Shown here piece by piece: positions 1 to 9,852 of a stretch of 64,000 nt of DNA. The position numbers were made by a program, and so were the translations under genes. Each line of letters begins with the position of its first letter. Positions within the stretch are counted from its first letter, which is position 1. The DNA is from Ditibartonella apis (GTDB taxonomy: Bacteria > Pseudomonadota > Alphaproteobacteria > Rhizobiales > Rhizobiaceae), in assembly GCF_001952075.1 (NCBI RefSeq), contig NZ_LXYU01000003.1:1-64000 (forward strand), given 5' to 3'. Below the pieces are notes generated by a model, which did not search any database, was not told the DNA's origin, and was given only the letters and a program-made list of their open reading frames with translations.

Positions 1-2
1 TC

Positions 3-2672
3 AAGTTGCCTGATGGCAGCTTGGCCGACCACCACAGCTATATCTTCACAACAGCAATTGTATCGAAATCCGGCTATGTCGGCGAAGCGCATGACGTCGA
101 AGTGCGCGTTGATACAACAGGTGCTGCTAACGTTCCCGATTACGGGATTTCAAACAAAAATCAAGTGTCGAGGTCTGATGGAGATTCATCATATACGCAA
201 GCTGTCGCACTCAACAATAATGGCGAATGGCAGGTGCTTTCCAATTCGAATATCTGGGTGTTCCGTAACGATGGTACTGGTAAAGCAACCGGTTATTATC
301 TTGATTACTCTCTTGGAGTTGCTCGAGGAAACGTTAACGGATATCACGCGTTGACTAACGATGAAAACGTGCTCTTCGGTTCGTATACAATGGCCGATTA
401 TAACCACGATGGTTTTATCGATATTTGGACTACTAAGGCATACTATACTGGGAGTACAACCTCCGCTTATGTCGGCACGGGTGATAATCAATGGAATTAT
501 GTCGACATCAATTATAGCGACATGGTCAATGGGCTTAGCATCTTAAATCACCTCGGCGGCATTGCTACCTTTGACATGAATGGTGACGGCTATCTTGATG
601 TCATTCAGGGCGATTCTGGAAATGACTCCGGTTCCATTTTCTTGAACAGAGGTGAAACATCTTCGAATTTGGGGGGTGGCCAGTTTTATGGATTGGGAGA
701 CGGTTTTGGTCTCCGACAATCATCTTTTACAGCCAGTTTCTATACCGATCACCATGTCTCGGCAATTGACCTTGACAACAATGGTACCATCGATTTTGCC
801 GGGAATGGCAAAGTGAGAGGAGATAAATCGGGCTTTTATCAACTGCTTACTCTAATAAATAGCGGCGAAACAGCGCCGAATGGCGTTTATGGCGGCAATT
901 GGTCGCTTGGACAAAGCATTGCGGATGTTTCGCCAAGTAGGGGCGATATAAGGGATAATAGCATTGACAATGATTCCTACAAAAACACTGTTTCCATGAC
1001 ATGGGCCGATTATAATGGCGATGGCTATATGGATTTGTTCATGGCCAAAAATCATAGAGGTTGGAACGGTAATAAAGACAGCCAGATTCTTTATAATAAG
1101 GGAGATGGTAGCGGACAGTTAAATGATCCTGTGCGATTGAATGACAATGTTGATGGTCGCTGGTCGGTTGCTATCGACTGGGATCATGATGGCAAAATGG
1201 ATATCCTGGAGGTTCCGGGCTATGGTGTTAGTGCTGCCAATATGAAGCTTTGGCATAATGGTGGCAATAACGCTATTGACGGCTCGGTTAAATGGGACAA
1301 TTGGGATATCTTTGGTGACAAAGGTGGCCGTCTTGCTAGTGCCAATGGTGATGTTGACCCGAAGACAATTGATGGCAGTGGTAAGAACTATATTTATGGT
1401 ATTGGCCTTGTCGACTATGACTGGGATGGTGCGCTTGATGTTACCATGCAGCGTGACAACTTGCATTCATCGCTCATTTTGTCGAACAAAAACAAGGTCG
1501 GTTATGGAACGTCGTTGCATCTTCGCATTACCGACAAGGATGGTGCCAATGTATTCTATAACAATACCGTCCAGCTTTTTGACTCTGCCGGTAATCTGGT
1601 TGCCGTGCAGGTTATCAATGCGCAAGGTGGCATGGGTGTTTCCGATAATACCGGCCTTGTCCATTTCTATGGCTTGAAAGAAAATGAAACCTATTCGGTT
1701 GTTGTCTTGCGCAATACCAACGGTCAGTCGAATGATATTGGCGGTATTGCCCATACTCATACGACAGACCGGAATGGCAATGGTAAAGATAACGACATTG
1801 AAAATGTCAACACCTCTTGGACAGGTCTTAAAGCTGTAGAAGCAGACCATGCCTATATCCTAAATGCCAATAAAGATGGTGAAACAGTCACAACCGGCGT
1901 TGGCAATGCCGAGGATAAAACATCTCAAGGTTATCGTCCGGGGCTGGTTGGCACCGGTTATAATGACCTCTTTACAGCTGAAGCCGGTAGCCAGAGCTAT
2001 TCGGGTGGTGGCGGTTGGAGGAATGATGCCGGTGAAAAATACTGGCAGGCAAGTGGTGGTGAAGACATTGTCGACTTTGGCAAATCAACCACCGGTGTCA
2101 CTGTCGATTTGAGTAATAGCGGCTATCAATCGACGGGTTTCAACAACGCCAAGTTTATTGACATTGAAGGTATTTACGGAAGCAAATTCAACGATACCTT
2201 CACAGGTAGTAAAGGCGACAATTTCTTTGATGGTCGTGGTGGTGACGACACCTATCACCTTGAATCCGGTGGTCATGATCTTCTGCTTTATCGCCTGATC
2301 CAGCAGGATGATGCAACCGGTGGTAACGGTCATGACACAGTCTATGGCTTCAAAGTTGGCACCTATATTGATGCCGACAAAACCAAGATTGATGCCGATG
2401 CCGACCGCATTGATGTCAAGGATCTGTTGCAAGGCTATCGTGCCGATGCCGATGGTGCTGCCCATTATGATGACAAAGGCAAAGCCCAGATCGACTGGGG
2501 TGATAATATCAAGGACTTCCTTTCAACCCGCGTTGAAAACGGCAATACGATTTTGAGTATTGACCGTGATGGCAAGGGGAATGCCTTCCAGTCGACCGAC
2601 CTTCTGACTTTGAACAATGTCCAAACCGATTTGGAAACATTGTTGGCAAACCATCAGATCATCATCGGATGA
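3..2672 (+). CDS. Type I secreted FG-GAP/VCBS-like calcium-binding surface protein (5' end outside window)
   Basis: The reading frame is open to the left edge, so the N-terminus lies outside the window; about 889 residues are visible. Six FG-GAP/VCBS-type calcium loops are seen, such as DYNHDGFID, DMNGDGYLD, DYNGDGYMD and DWDHDGKMD, spread over roughly residues 130-480 of the visible part, as in integrin-like propeller folds. The last 200 residues contain RTX-like segments (GRGGDDTYHL, GGNGHDTV) and an Asp-rich tail with ADRIDVKDLL. That tail resembles the C-terminal target domain of LapA/BapA-type type I substrates. The genes downstream encode a complete type I exporter, so this is inferred to be its substrate: an exported adhesin or matrix protein. 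The family of the missing N-terminus is unknown. Confidence 0.85.
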   Translation, partial: KLPDGSLADHHSYIFTTAIVSKSGYVGEAHDVEVRVDTTGAANVPDYGISNKNQVSRSDGDSSYTQAVALNNNGEWQVLSNSNIWVFRNDGTGKATGYYLDYSLGVARGNVNGYHALTNDENVLFGSYTMADYNHDGFIDIWTTKAYYTGSTTSAYVGTGDNQWNYVDINYSDMVNGLSILNHLGGIATFDMNGDGYLDVIQGDSGNDSGSIFLNRGETSSNLGGGQFYGLGDGFGLRQSSFTASFYTDHHVSAIDLDNNGTIDFAGNGKVRGDKSGFYQLLTLINSGETAPNGVYGGNWSLGQSIADVSPSRGDIRDNSIDNDSYKNTVSMTWADYNGDGYMDLFMAKNHRGWNGNKDSQILYNKGDGSGQLNDPVRLNDNVDGRWSVAIDWDHDGKMDILEVPGYGVSAANMKLWHNGGNNAIDGSVKWDNWDIFGDKGGRLASANGDVDPKTIDGSGKNYIYGIGLVDYDWDGALDVTMQRDNLHSSLILSNKNKVGYGTSLHLRITDKDGANVFYNNTVQLFDSAGNLVAVQVINAQGGMGVSDNTGLVHFYGLKENETYSVVVLRNTNGQSNDIGGIAHTHTTDRNGNGKDNDIENVNTSWTGLKAVEADHAYILNANKDGETVTTGVGNAEDKTSQGYRPGLVGTGYNDLFTAEAGSQSYSGGGGWRNDAGEKYWQASGGEDIVDFGKSTTGVTVDLSNSGYQSTGFNNAKFIDIEGIYGSKFNDTFTGSKGDNFFDGRGGDDTYHLESGGHDLLLYRLIQQDDATGGNGHDTVYGFKVGTYIDADKTKIDADADRIDVKDLLQGYRADADGAAHYDDKGKAQIDWGDNIKDFLSTRVENGNTILSIDRDGKGNAFQSTDLLTLNNVQTDLETLLANHQIIIG

Positions 2673-2678
2673 TTTTCT

Positions 2679-2716
2679 CTATGGCGGGAGAAATTCCCGC
2701 CATAGAATTTTATCTT
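2679..2716 (+). terminator. Strong hairpin between substrate gene and exporter genes
   Basis: An 11-bp perfect stem (CTATGGCGGGA paired with TCCCGCCATAG, 2679-2689 with 2695-2705) has a 5-nt loop and is followed by AATTTTATCTTT. It starts 7 bp after the substrate stop codon. The U tract is interrupted, so it may act as a partial terminator or mRNA 3'-end stabiliser that keeps the substrate transcript in excess over the downstream exporter genes. That role is inferred. Confidence 0.7.
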
Positions 2717-2772
2717 TGGGCAGGTAGGGTTCCTGTCCATCGCAGTTTTAAAATCGCAGGTGGAGATAAAAA

Positions 2773-4455
2773 TTGCTTGATCTTAGGCGTGCAAAGAAAA
2801 TAGCAGTCGTCGGTGGCGGGTTGGCCGGCTGGTTTGCGGCACTGATGCTGCGTCGGGTATTCAGCCCGAATGTGGAAATTGTGGTTTTTGAAGATCCGAA
2901 GCGACCGCATTATTCGGGCGGCGAAGGTGGGCTTGGCAATTTCGTCGTCAATCTACAACGCGCTTCTATTGATATTGACGAGTTTGTGCATAAAACAGAC
3001 GCGACATTCAAAATGGGGAACGCCTATCGTGGTTGGCGTGAAGGTGGGCAGAACGATATCTATTACCAGCTTTTTCCTGCACCCAATGATCATGTTGAAG
3101 AAATCGATTTTTCCTATCGCGGAGTCTGGCCTTATCTTGCCACGCGTATTGCAACGAGAACGCCGCTTCATACTCTCTTCCCCGGTTTTTCGCTGATTGA
3201 AGCAGGATCATCGCAAGTTGAGGCGAATGCGGTTTTCAATTTGCGCCGCAGCGGCATTCAACCGACATTTCATTTTTCTGTTGGCAAACTCGTAACGCTT
3301 TTGAAAGATGTTGGTGTTTCACAGCAAATTTCCAGCCGCGAACAAAAGGTAACCGATCTCATTATTGCATCAAATGGCGATGTGACTGCTTTGAAGCTTG
3401 GTAGCGGTGATGAAGTTGCAGTGGACTTTGTTGTTGATGCTTCCGGTTTCGAGCGCATTAGCGCAGGCAAAAAATATAAAACCGAATGGCAGTCTTTTTC
3501 ATCAAGCTTGCTTGAAAACAAAACTTTGTCATTTTCAATGCCAAATGGAGGAAAAAATCCATCTTTTGTGAGCGAAGCCGCTGCACTTGGCGCAGGCTAT
3601 TTATGGCAAGTTCCGCTTCTTGATCACGTTTCGGCGCAATATGTCTTTTCGGATAAATATACAACCGAGACGCGAGCCAAAGAAGAGCTGCAATCCTATC
3701 TCGGCTTTGCAATTACACCGGGTGAAGTGTCAACTTTCGAAGCGGGAAACTTCAGAAAAATCTGGACAAATAATGTTGTTGCATTGGGTGTCGCATCCGG
3801 TTTTGTGAGCCCGATCGAGACGACGTCTCTTGGACATTTGCTTCAACAACTTGGTGAACTGGAGCGGACTTTTCTCGATTGCCATGGGATTATCGGCGAC
3901 CACACGATTGAGGCTTTCAACCATGCAAATGATAGAAGTTTCAGTGAGATAGCGGATTTTGTGCGGATGCATTATGACGGTGGTCGGCGTGACAGTAGCT
4001 TCTGGCGTGATGCCAGTCAGGCAAAGCGATCGGCAAATTTGGAAGCCATGAAGGCCTGTTTTTATGAACGGTTGCCACGCATTATTGATATTGACGGTTA
4101 TGGTACTGGCTGGCGCCCGCTTTATCATTTGATGAACTGGATGTTTGTTGCAGCCCCTCTGGGCATTATCAGTGCCGAGGCAGCCATGAGCGAACTCAAT
4201 TATCTGCCACCGCAAATACGCCAGAGAATGGAACAATATGGTGCAGAATTGATGCGTATGCGTGCATCAGTGACACAACCACAATGGGGAGAAGCACTGC
4301 CAAGAGAACAACGGGGCGGGCAGGGCTTCTCATCCTATCAGAATTTTCCTGCCGCTGGTGCATCTTATTATGATCAGGAAAATAATCGGCAGGCTTCAGG
4401 CAATTCCGACAATTTCCAAGAGGCGGAAGGGAGCTTACGTGCCACACACCGTTAA
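2773..4455 (+). CDS. Flavin-dependent tryptophan-halogenase-family protein in a type I secretion operon
   Basis: A 560-residue protein of the flavin-dependent halogenase family (Trp_halogenase). It has the N-terminal FAD-binding VVGGGLAGW at residues 12-20. Lys80 in TFKMG matches the catalytic lysine (Lys79 of PrnA), and Glu349 in SPIETT matches PrnA Glu346. A segment ADFVRMHY...SSFWRD is typical of the family. The WxWxIP signature is altered to Y276-L-W278-Q-V-P, so the first Trp is lost. The TTG start is supported by GGAG at 2762-2765, 7 nt upstream. The gene lies between a secreted-protein gene and its exporter and overlaps the next gene. Known members halogenate free tryptophan, indoles, phenols or carrier-bound substrates using reduced FAD and halide. 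Modification of the secreted neighbour or of a co-exported small molecule is inference only. A non-halogenating flavin monooxygenase is the alternative. Confidence 0.85.
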   Translation: MLDLRRAKKIAVVGGGLAGWFAALMLRRVFSPNVEIVVFEDPKRPHYSGGEGGLGNFVVNLQRASIDIDEFVHKTDATFKMGNAYRGWREGGQNDIYYQLFPAPNDHVEEIDFSYRGVWPYLATRIATRTPLHTLFPGFSLIEAGSSQVEANAVFNLRRSGIQPTFHFSVGKLVTLLKDVGVSQQISSREQKVTDLIIASNGDVTALKLGSGDEVAVDFVVDASGFERISAGKKYKTEWQSFSSSLLENKTLSFSMPNGGKNPSFVSEAAALGAGYLWQVPLLDHVSAQYVFSDKYTTETRAKEELQSYLGFAITPGEVSTFEAGNFRKIWTNNVVALGVASGFVSPIETTSLGHLLQQLGELERTFLDCHGIIGDHTIEAFNHANDRSFSEIADFVRMHYDGGRRDSSFWRDASQAKRSANLEAMKACFYERLPRIIDIDGYGTGWRPLYHLMNWMFVAAPLGIISAEAAMSELNYLPPQIRQRMEQYGAELMRMRASVTQPQWGEALPREQRGGQGFSSYQNFPAAGASYYDQENNRQASGNSDNFQEAEGSLRATHR

Positions 4456-6007
4456 CTTAAGCCTTTTACAAAAACTGTTTGTGCTCGGAACAGGTATCAT
4501 TGCATTCAGCTTGGGTTTTGCCGGTTGTACCACAACAACATCGCAAAGCCCCCGTGTGGTGCGCCATCATCCTGCCCAGCCACGAGCCCAGAGCGGTCAA
4601 CCTGGACTGTTGGCCGACGCCATGGCTTCTGCTGCGGACGAGCATAATAATAGCGTTGCAAAAGGCGAAAATGGCGAAGGTTTGAATCAACAAACGGTAA
4701 CTGGTGATGCCGCTAAATCTTCCGGAAATGCCGACAATGATGCAATCGCAAAATTACAAAGCGCAAGCGGTAAAGATGGTCCGATTAAAACGATCGGTTT
4801 GACTGGCATCGGTATTAAGGATGCAGTCGGGGTTGCGCTTGCCCGCCACCCCGATATCGGGCGCGCCAATGCGGTTGTAGCCCAAGGCAAAGCACAAATT
4901 GCTATCGAAAAATCGGCTTGGTATCCGACGCTTCAATATAGCGTTAATCCCGGTTATAACCGCTATTACAGCTCTTCCAACAACAAAAATGACCCAGGAA
5001 ATGTGCGCGGCACAGTCGGAGCCTCGCAACTTATTTATGACTTTGGTCGCACCTCAAGCCGCATCGGTGCAGCGCAGGCAACCAACGAAAAACAGCTCCA
5101 TCAGCTTGCCGGTACGATGGAAGATGTTGCGCAGAACATGGCCAACACTTTTATCGAACTTTCGGCTGCTCAGGATCTCATCAGTGCTGCCCAGCGTGAA
5201 ACCAATTTGTTGCGCGACACACATGATAAAATTTCCCAGCGCGTCAAAGCCGGTCTTTCCGACGCTTCCGATCTCAATCAGGCTGAAGTGGCAATGCAAC
5301 GGGCAAAGTCCGATTTATTGCAGGCAACAACACGCTTTGATGTAGCTGCAGGAAAATTTGCCCAAATTAGCGGTTTTCGTCCAACAAAAGTGGCAACACT
5401 TGCAGAGACGACGCGCTTTATGGATAGTTTGAGCAAGGGGAAGGGCGATGTTGACAAAACGCCGGCGGTGCTTGCGGCAGAAGCCGAAGTCAAAGCGTCT
5501 CAACAAAGGGTGCGGCTTGCAAAAGCAGATCGTTTCCCCTCTGTCAGTCTTGGCGTTAGTCAGTCCGGAGCAACCGGCCAGCGCAATGCAACCAATGACA
5601 GCACATTTGTCGGTTTGCAATTGAGCGGACAATTTTCGACAGGGAAACGCGAAAAATACCAGATCGAGGCTGCCGAAGCAGAATTACGTGCCGCAAGGCA
5701 GGCGCGCGACAATGAACAACTTGTCTCGCGCACCACAAGAGGTTCTGCCGAAACAGAAGAAAAGGGCGCGAGTGCCCGTATGGATAATGCCAAACAGTTG
5801 ATGGATTTGTCGTTATCGTCGCGTGACCTATATTGGCAACAATATACTTTAAACAAACGTCCGCTCACTGACGTCATCAATGCCGAGCGGGATACATTCT
5901 CGGCCGAAAGCGATCAGATCACAGCAATATCCGATCGCCTTTATGCAAAAGTAAAAGCCTATTACGCGGTGGGGCAATTGGTCACCCGTTTGCGTGAGCG
6001 CAATTGA
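4439..6007 (+). CDS. TolC-family outer-membrane lipoprotein of type I exporter 1
   Basis: Outer-membrane efflux protein of the TolC family, about 522 residues. The GTG start at 4439 is chosen because GGGAG lies 5 nt upstream and it places a lipoprotein signal peptide at the N-terminus (hydrophobic LGTGIIAFSLGFAG then Cys); an upstream ATG at 4358 has no comparable site. The signal is followed by a low-complexity linker of about 100 residues, then two long helical repeats typical of TolC (KDAVGVALARHPDI; ASQLIYDFGRT; LYWQQYTLNKRPLTDVINAE). It overlaps the 3' end of the halogenase-like gene by 17 bp and sits just before the ABC exporter gene, so translation is probably coupled. It should form the outer-membrane duct of the trans-envelope channel. 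Confidence 0.9.
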   Translation: MPHTVNLSLLQKLFVLGTGIIAFSLGFAGCTTTTSQSPRVVRHHPAQPRAQSGQPGLLADAMASAADEHNNSVAKGENGEGLNQQTVTGDAAKSSGNADNDAIAKLQSASGKDGPIKTIGLTGIGIKDAVGVALARHPDIGRANAVVAQGKAQIAIEKSAWYPTLQYSVNPGYNRYYSSSNNKNDPGNVRGTVGASQLIYDFGRTSSRIGAAQATNEKQLHQLAGTMEDVAQNMANTFIELSAAQDLISAAQRETNLLRDTHDKISQRVKAGLSDASDLNQAEVAMQRAKSDLLQATTRFDVAAGKFAQISGFRPTKVATLAETTRFMDSLSKGKGDVDKTPAVLAAEAEVKASQQRVRLAKADRFPSVSLGVSQSGATGQRNATNDSTFVGLQLSGQFSTGKREKYQIEAAEAELRAARQARDNEQLVSRTTRGSAETEEKGASARMDNAKQLMDLSLSSRDLYWQQYTLNKRPLTDVINAERDTFSAESDQITAISDRLYAKVKAYYAVGQLVTRLRERN

Positions 6008-6017
6008 AAGTTCCAAA

Positions 6018-8414
6018 ATGTCTAGTTCGCAAACCATTTCCAATCGGTTATCTTTCCCGTTGAGGAAGAAAACAAAGAAGACAAATGCCGAGCCACAGGT
6101 GCAAAACCAACGGACGGAAGGAGCTTCTGCGCCCGGAAAAAATTCGCCCGAGGCAGAACAGAAGCCAATAAAGCAAACTGGACGCTCCCCCGAAAATAAA
6201 GCACCGCGTGAGCCGGAAAAAGGCCCCGAAGTGTCAGAACAAGCTTCTGTTCAGCTTGAACAGATTGATGCTTCTTCATTGATTTCCAAATGGGTGGATA
6301 TTTTATTATTGGCAGCCCGCCAGCTTGATATTCCGATATCCGACGAACTCGTGAGAAATGCTGCCAAATGGAGTGGAAGAGAAGCCACCGAGCAATCAAT
6401 CATAGATGTTGCACTGGCATCCGGACTTGCGGCAACTTTTGTCAAAGTGAGCGCCAGCGAAATATCGTCAGTGATGTTACCCGCCGTTATACAGGTTGAT
6501 GGCACGCTAGGGCTTTTGACCGGTCGTGACAAAAACATAGCCATTGTGCATTTTGTGGCGAACAAAACCGCTTTTGAAAAGCGGATTCCGTTTGCCGATA
6601 TTGTCAAAACCGATAAAATCAAATTGCTTCTTCTTGAGCGTCATCTTGCGGTTCACGATGACCGGCTTGACGAATATTTGCAAAAAAAGCCGAAATCGTG
6701 GTTCAAAGGGCTTTTTGTCACCAATTGGCCAATATTTCTGCAATTGGGATTGGGATCGCTTGTAGGCAATATGCTGGCAATCGGCACATCGCTTTTTGCT
6801 ATGCAAGTGTGGGATCGGGTGGTGCCAGGACGTTCGACGAATACGTTATGGGTTCTCGCTTCCGGCGTTGCACTCGCTCTTCTTCTCGAATTTGTGTTGA
6901 AAACCACACGCGTTGCGGTCACTGACCATTTTGGTAAACAGGCCGATCTCAAATTGTCAGCCATGTTTTTTGCCCGCGTGTTGAATATCCGCAATGATGC
7001 GAGGCCCAGGTCACCGGGAACATTGATTTCGCAATTGCGTGATCTTGACCAGATGCGCGAATTGTTGACGTCAAGTACACTCGGTGTTTTGATCGACTTG
7101 CCATTTGTTGTCTCTTTTCTGTTTATCATCTGGCTTATCGGTGGACCAGTTGTTTTGGTTCCTATTGCAGCCATTCCTTTCATTGTTCTTCCCGGTATTA
7201 TTGCGCAATATCCCTTGGCCAAGCTTTCCAATGAGGGGCTTGAAGAGTCAGCCATGCGCAATGCTATTTTGATGGAGTCGATCTATCGGGCGGAAGACAT
7301 AAAATTGTTGCAGGCCGAACCCCGATTTCGCCGTATGTGGGATGAAGTCAACAAGGTCAGCAGCAAGATCAGTTTGAAGCAGCGTGAAATTGCTTCAATG
7401 CTGATGAATTTTTCTCAAACGATGCAGCAGATTGCCTATGTCGGCGTGGTCATCGCTGGCGTTTATGGCATCCTTGATGCTAAGCTTTCATTTGGTGCTG
7501 TTCTTGCTTGTTCAATTCTTACAAGCCGCACTATTGCACCGCTTGCGCAAATTCCGGCTATTTTAAGCAAATTACAAAATGCACGGGTGGGGAAAAGAGG
7601 GCTTGACGGACTGCTGACTTTGCCTGTCGATCATGATACCGATAAGGATTATTATCATAAGCCGGTTTTGCAAGGTCAGTACCAGATGCAAGACCTCGTT
7701 TATCTTTATGGCCCGCAAGAAAAACCGGCTTTGATTATCCCTAAACTTAATGTCCGTGCCGGTGAAAAAATTGCGATCCTCGGCCGTGTCGGTGCCGGTA
7801 AATCGACCTTGCTTCGTTTGTTTGCCGGCCTTTCGGCTCCGGTTCAGGGGCGCGTTTTGCTTGATGGCACGCCGATCAGCATGATTGATATTGCAGATAT
7901 TCGTCGTGATGTCGGGGCAATGTTCCAGGAATCAAGTTTGTTTTACGGCACATTGCGTGATAATCTTCTAGCTGCCAATCCTTTGGCAACCGATGAGCAA
8001 CTTCTGGAAGCAATGCGGTTATCCTCGGCCGATCATCTCCTTCTCAATCAGCCACATGGGCTTGACCTGAAACTTCGTGAAAGCGGTGTTGGCCTTTCGG
8101 GCGGGCAAAAACAAACATTAATGTTGGCGCGCCTTTTCTTACGCTCCCCCCACATTGTTCTGCTTGATGAGCCGACGGCATCTCTTGATGAAGCAACCGA
8201 GGTGGCGGTACTTGATAGGATGCAATCATGGCTCGGTGATAGAACATTTATTGTTGCCACCCATCGTTATCCGGTCTTGCAGCTCGTTGACCGTATCATC
8301 GTTGTCGACAATGGGCGGATTGTGCGCGATGGACCGAAAGACGAGATTTTAGGTATCCATCCGGTCAACACCGTAACGCCTGAAAGATCCTCGCGGTCGA
8401 AACAGGGGGTATGA
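6018..8414 (+). CDS. LapB-type type I secretion ABC transporter (C39-like domain, permease, ATPase)
   Basis: Inner-membrane ABC exporter of about 798 residues with fused permease and ATPase. The first ~95 residues are charged low-complexity. Next comes a C39-like domain that lacks the catalytic cysteine, so it should bind substrate without cleaving it. The membrane segments lie at about residues 225-500. The ATPase domain is complete: Walker A GRVGAGKST (~residue 590), signature LSGGQ (~692), Walker B VLLDEP (~713) and H-loop ATHR (~746). ATG 6018 is preferred with a weak GAAAG 7 nt upstream; GTG 5994, which would overlap the TolC gene, is possible. With its neighbours it forms a LapBCE-like exporter, probably for the FG-GAP protein upstream. 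Confidence 0.93.
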   Translation: MSSSQTISNRLSFPLRKKTKKTNAEPQVQNQRTEGASAPGKNSPEAEQKPIKQTGRSPENKAPREPEKGPEVSEQASVQLEQIDASSLISKWVDILLLAARQLDIPISDELVRNAAKWSGREATEQSIIDVALASGLAATFVKVSASEISSVMLPAVIQVDGTLGLLTGRDKNIAIVHFVANKTAFEKRIPFADIVKTDKIKLLLLERHLAVHDDRLDEYLQKKPKSWFKGLFVTNWPIFLQLGLGSLVGNMLAIGTSLFAMQVWDRVVPGRSTNTLWVLASGVALALLLEFVLKTTRVAVTDHFGKQADLKLSAMFFARVLNIRNDARPRSPGTLISQLRDLDQMRELLTSSTLGVLIDLPFVVSFLFIIWLIGGPVVLVPIAAIPFIVLPGIIAQYPLAKLSNEGLEESAMRNAILMESIYRAEDIKLLQAEPRFRRMWDEVNKVSSKISLKQREIASMLMNFSQTMQQIAYVGVVIAGVYGILDAKLSFGAVLACSILTSRTIAPLAQIPAILSKLQNARVGKRGLDGLLTLPVDHDTDKDYYHKPVLQGQYQMQDLVYLYGPQEKPALIIPKLNVRAGEKIAILGRVGAGKSTLLRLFAGLSAPVQGRVLLDGTPISMIDIADIRRDVGAMFQESSLFYGTLRDNLLAANPLATDEQLLEAMRLSSADHLLLNQPHGLDLKLRESGVGLSGGQKQTLMLARLFLRSPHIVLLDEPTASLDEATEVAVLDRMQSWLGDRTFIVATHRYPVLQLVDRIIVVDNGRIVRDGPKDEILGIHPVNTVTPERSSRSKQGV

Positions 8415-8416
8415 CA

Positions 8417-9586
8417 ATGAATGTCGATTCACTTGTAAAAATTCACGGCGTCAACCAGCGTGCACGTGTCATTTTGTGGATCATCATTGCGATGATCTGC
8501 ATTTTTATTGTCTGGTCCTATTTCGCGGTTTTGAACGAAGTGGCTATTGGTGAAGGCAAAGTGATGCCTGCTTCAAAAGGCCAGATTATCCAGAACCTCG
8601 AAGGTGGAATTCTTGCCGAACTGATGGTGAGAGAAGGCGACGAAGTCAAAGAGGGGCAAATTCTTGCTTCTCTTGACCCGGCAAAAGCCAAGTCCAATGT
8701 TGATGAGACACTTGCCAAAATTGTTGCTCTTAAAGCGCGTGCAGCACGTCTTGACGCTGAAATGAACAATCAGGAAAAAATCAAATATCCGCAGGATATA
8801 CGCGACCAGAAGGAAGTCATTGATCGCGAGACCGAGCTTTTTTATACCAATAGACAAGCTTTCAAAGAAAATGTTCTCAACCTCACAGAGCAGTTGAAAC
8901 TTGCTCAAAACGAAGTGGAAATTGCCAAACCGCTGCTTAAGACTGGAGCAGCAAGCGAAGTCGAAGTCTTGAAACTTCAGCAGAATGCTGCCGAACTTTC
9001 TTCGCGTCTTGCCGCTACAAAAAACGAATATTATGTCGCTTTGCGTGGTGATTTTACCAAAACCATGGCTGACCTTGAACCGCTGTTAAAAGCACGGGAA
9101 GGATTGGCTGATCAGTTGACCCGTACAGTTATTCGTGCCCCTACAAACGGTATTGTCAAAGATATCCGTGTCACCACTATTGGCGGTGTTGTTGCACCGG
9201 GTGGCACGCTCATGGAAATTGTACCGTTGGGTGATCAACTTCTTATTGAAGCCAAATTAAATCCGCGTGACATTGCCTTTATCCATAAAGACCAGAACGC
9301 GAATGTGAAAATCACCGCTTATGATTCAGCAATTTACGGTTCTTTGCCAGGGCATGTGCAAATGGTTTCGCCGGATTCGATTGAAGACGATGTCGACAAA
9401 CGTGTCTATTATTATCGCGCCTATATCCTGACAGACCATAGCTATCTTGAAACCAAAGACGGTAAAAAGCACCAGATTATTCCAGGAATGGTGGCAACCG
9501 CCGAAATTAGCACCGGTGAAAAAACTGTACTTGATTATCTTATCAAACCGCTCAATCGGGCGAAGGAGGCGCTACGCGAACGTTAG
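8417..9586 (+). CDS. HlyD-family membrane fusion protein of type I exporter 1
   Basis: Periplasmic adaptor of about 389 residues. It has one N-terminal membrane segment (ILWIIIAMICIFIVWSYFAV), a lipoyl-like half motif IIQNLEGGILAEL, a long alpha-helical hairpin with heptads (about residues 90-225), the second lipoyl half with VIRAPTNGIVKDI, and a beta-barrel domain ending in the family motif PGMVATAEISTGEKTVLDYL. The ATG at 8417 has GGGGG 7 nt upstream; the ATG at 8411 has almost no spacing and would overlap the ABC stop. It should link the ABC exporter to the TolC-type lipoprotein and is the last gene before a clear terminator. Confidence 0.93.
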   Translation: MNVDSLVKIHGVNQRARVILWIIIAMICIFIVWSYFAVLNEVAIGEGKVMPASKGQIIQNLEGGILAELMVREGDEVKEGQILASLDPAKAKSNVDETLAKIVALKARAARLDAEMNNQEKIKYPQDIRDQKEVIDRETELFYTNRQAFKENVLNLTEQLKLAQNEVEIAKPLLKTGAASEVEVLKLQQNAAELSSRLAATKNEYYVALRGDFTKTMADLEPLLKAREGLADQLTRTVIRAPTNGIVKDIRVTTIGGVVAPGGTLMEIVPLGDQLLIEAKLNPRDIAFIHKDQNANVKITAYDSAIYGSLPGHVQMVSPDSIEDDVDKRVYYYRAYILTDHSYLETKDGKKHQIIPGMVATAEISTGEKTVLDYLIKPLNRAKEALRER

Positions 9587-9642
9587 AAAACGGGATAAAT
9601 CAACGGTGATAGACTAACCCTTCTTTCACCCGTTTTATCTCG

Positions 9643-9692
9643 GGCCCGCTCTTTAGTCCCCAACAATAGAAGAGTGGGCCATCTACTTTTTT
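9643..9692 (+). terminator. Rho-independent terminator of type I operon 1
   Basis: An 11-bp stem (GGCCCGCTCTT, 9643-9653, with AAGAGTGGGCC, 9670-9680) contains one G-T pair and has a 16-nt loop. ATCTAC and a run of six T follow. A second inverted pair AAAACGGG/CCCGTTTT precedes it at about 9587-9637. Confidence 0.8.
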
Positions 9693-9852
9693 GTATTAGA
9701 AACAATTGTTTTGAAGAAATAGTTTTCAAAGTGAAAAATATAATAAAATTAAATAATTATTGAAATAATAATAAAATATTTATCAATAAACAATATTTAT
9801 AGAAATAGATAAAATTGGATCGGACCGAGTTTAGAGGACTTGAGACTATACA

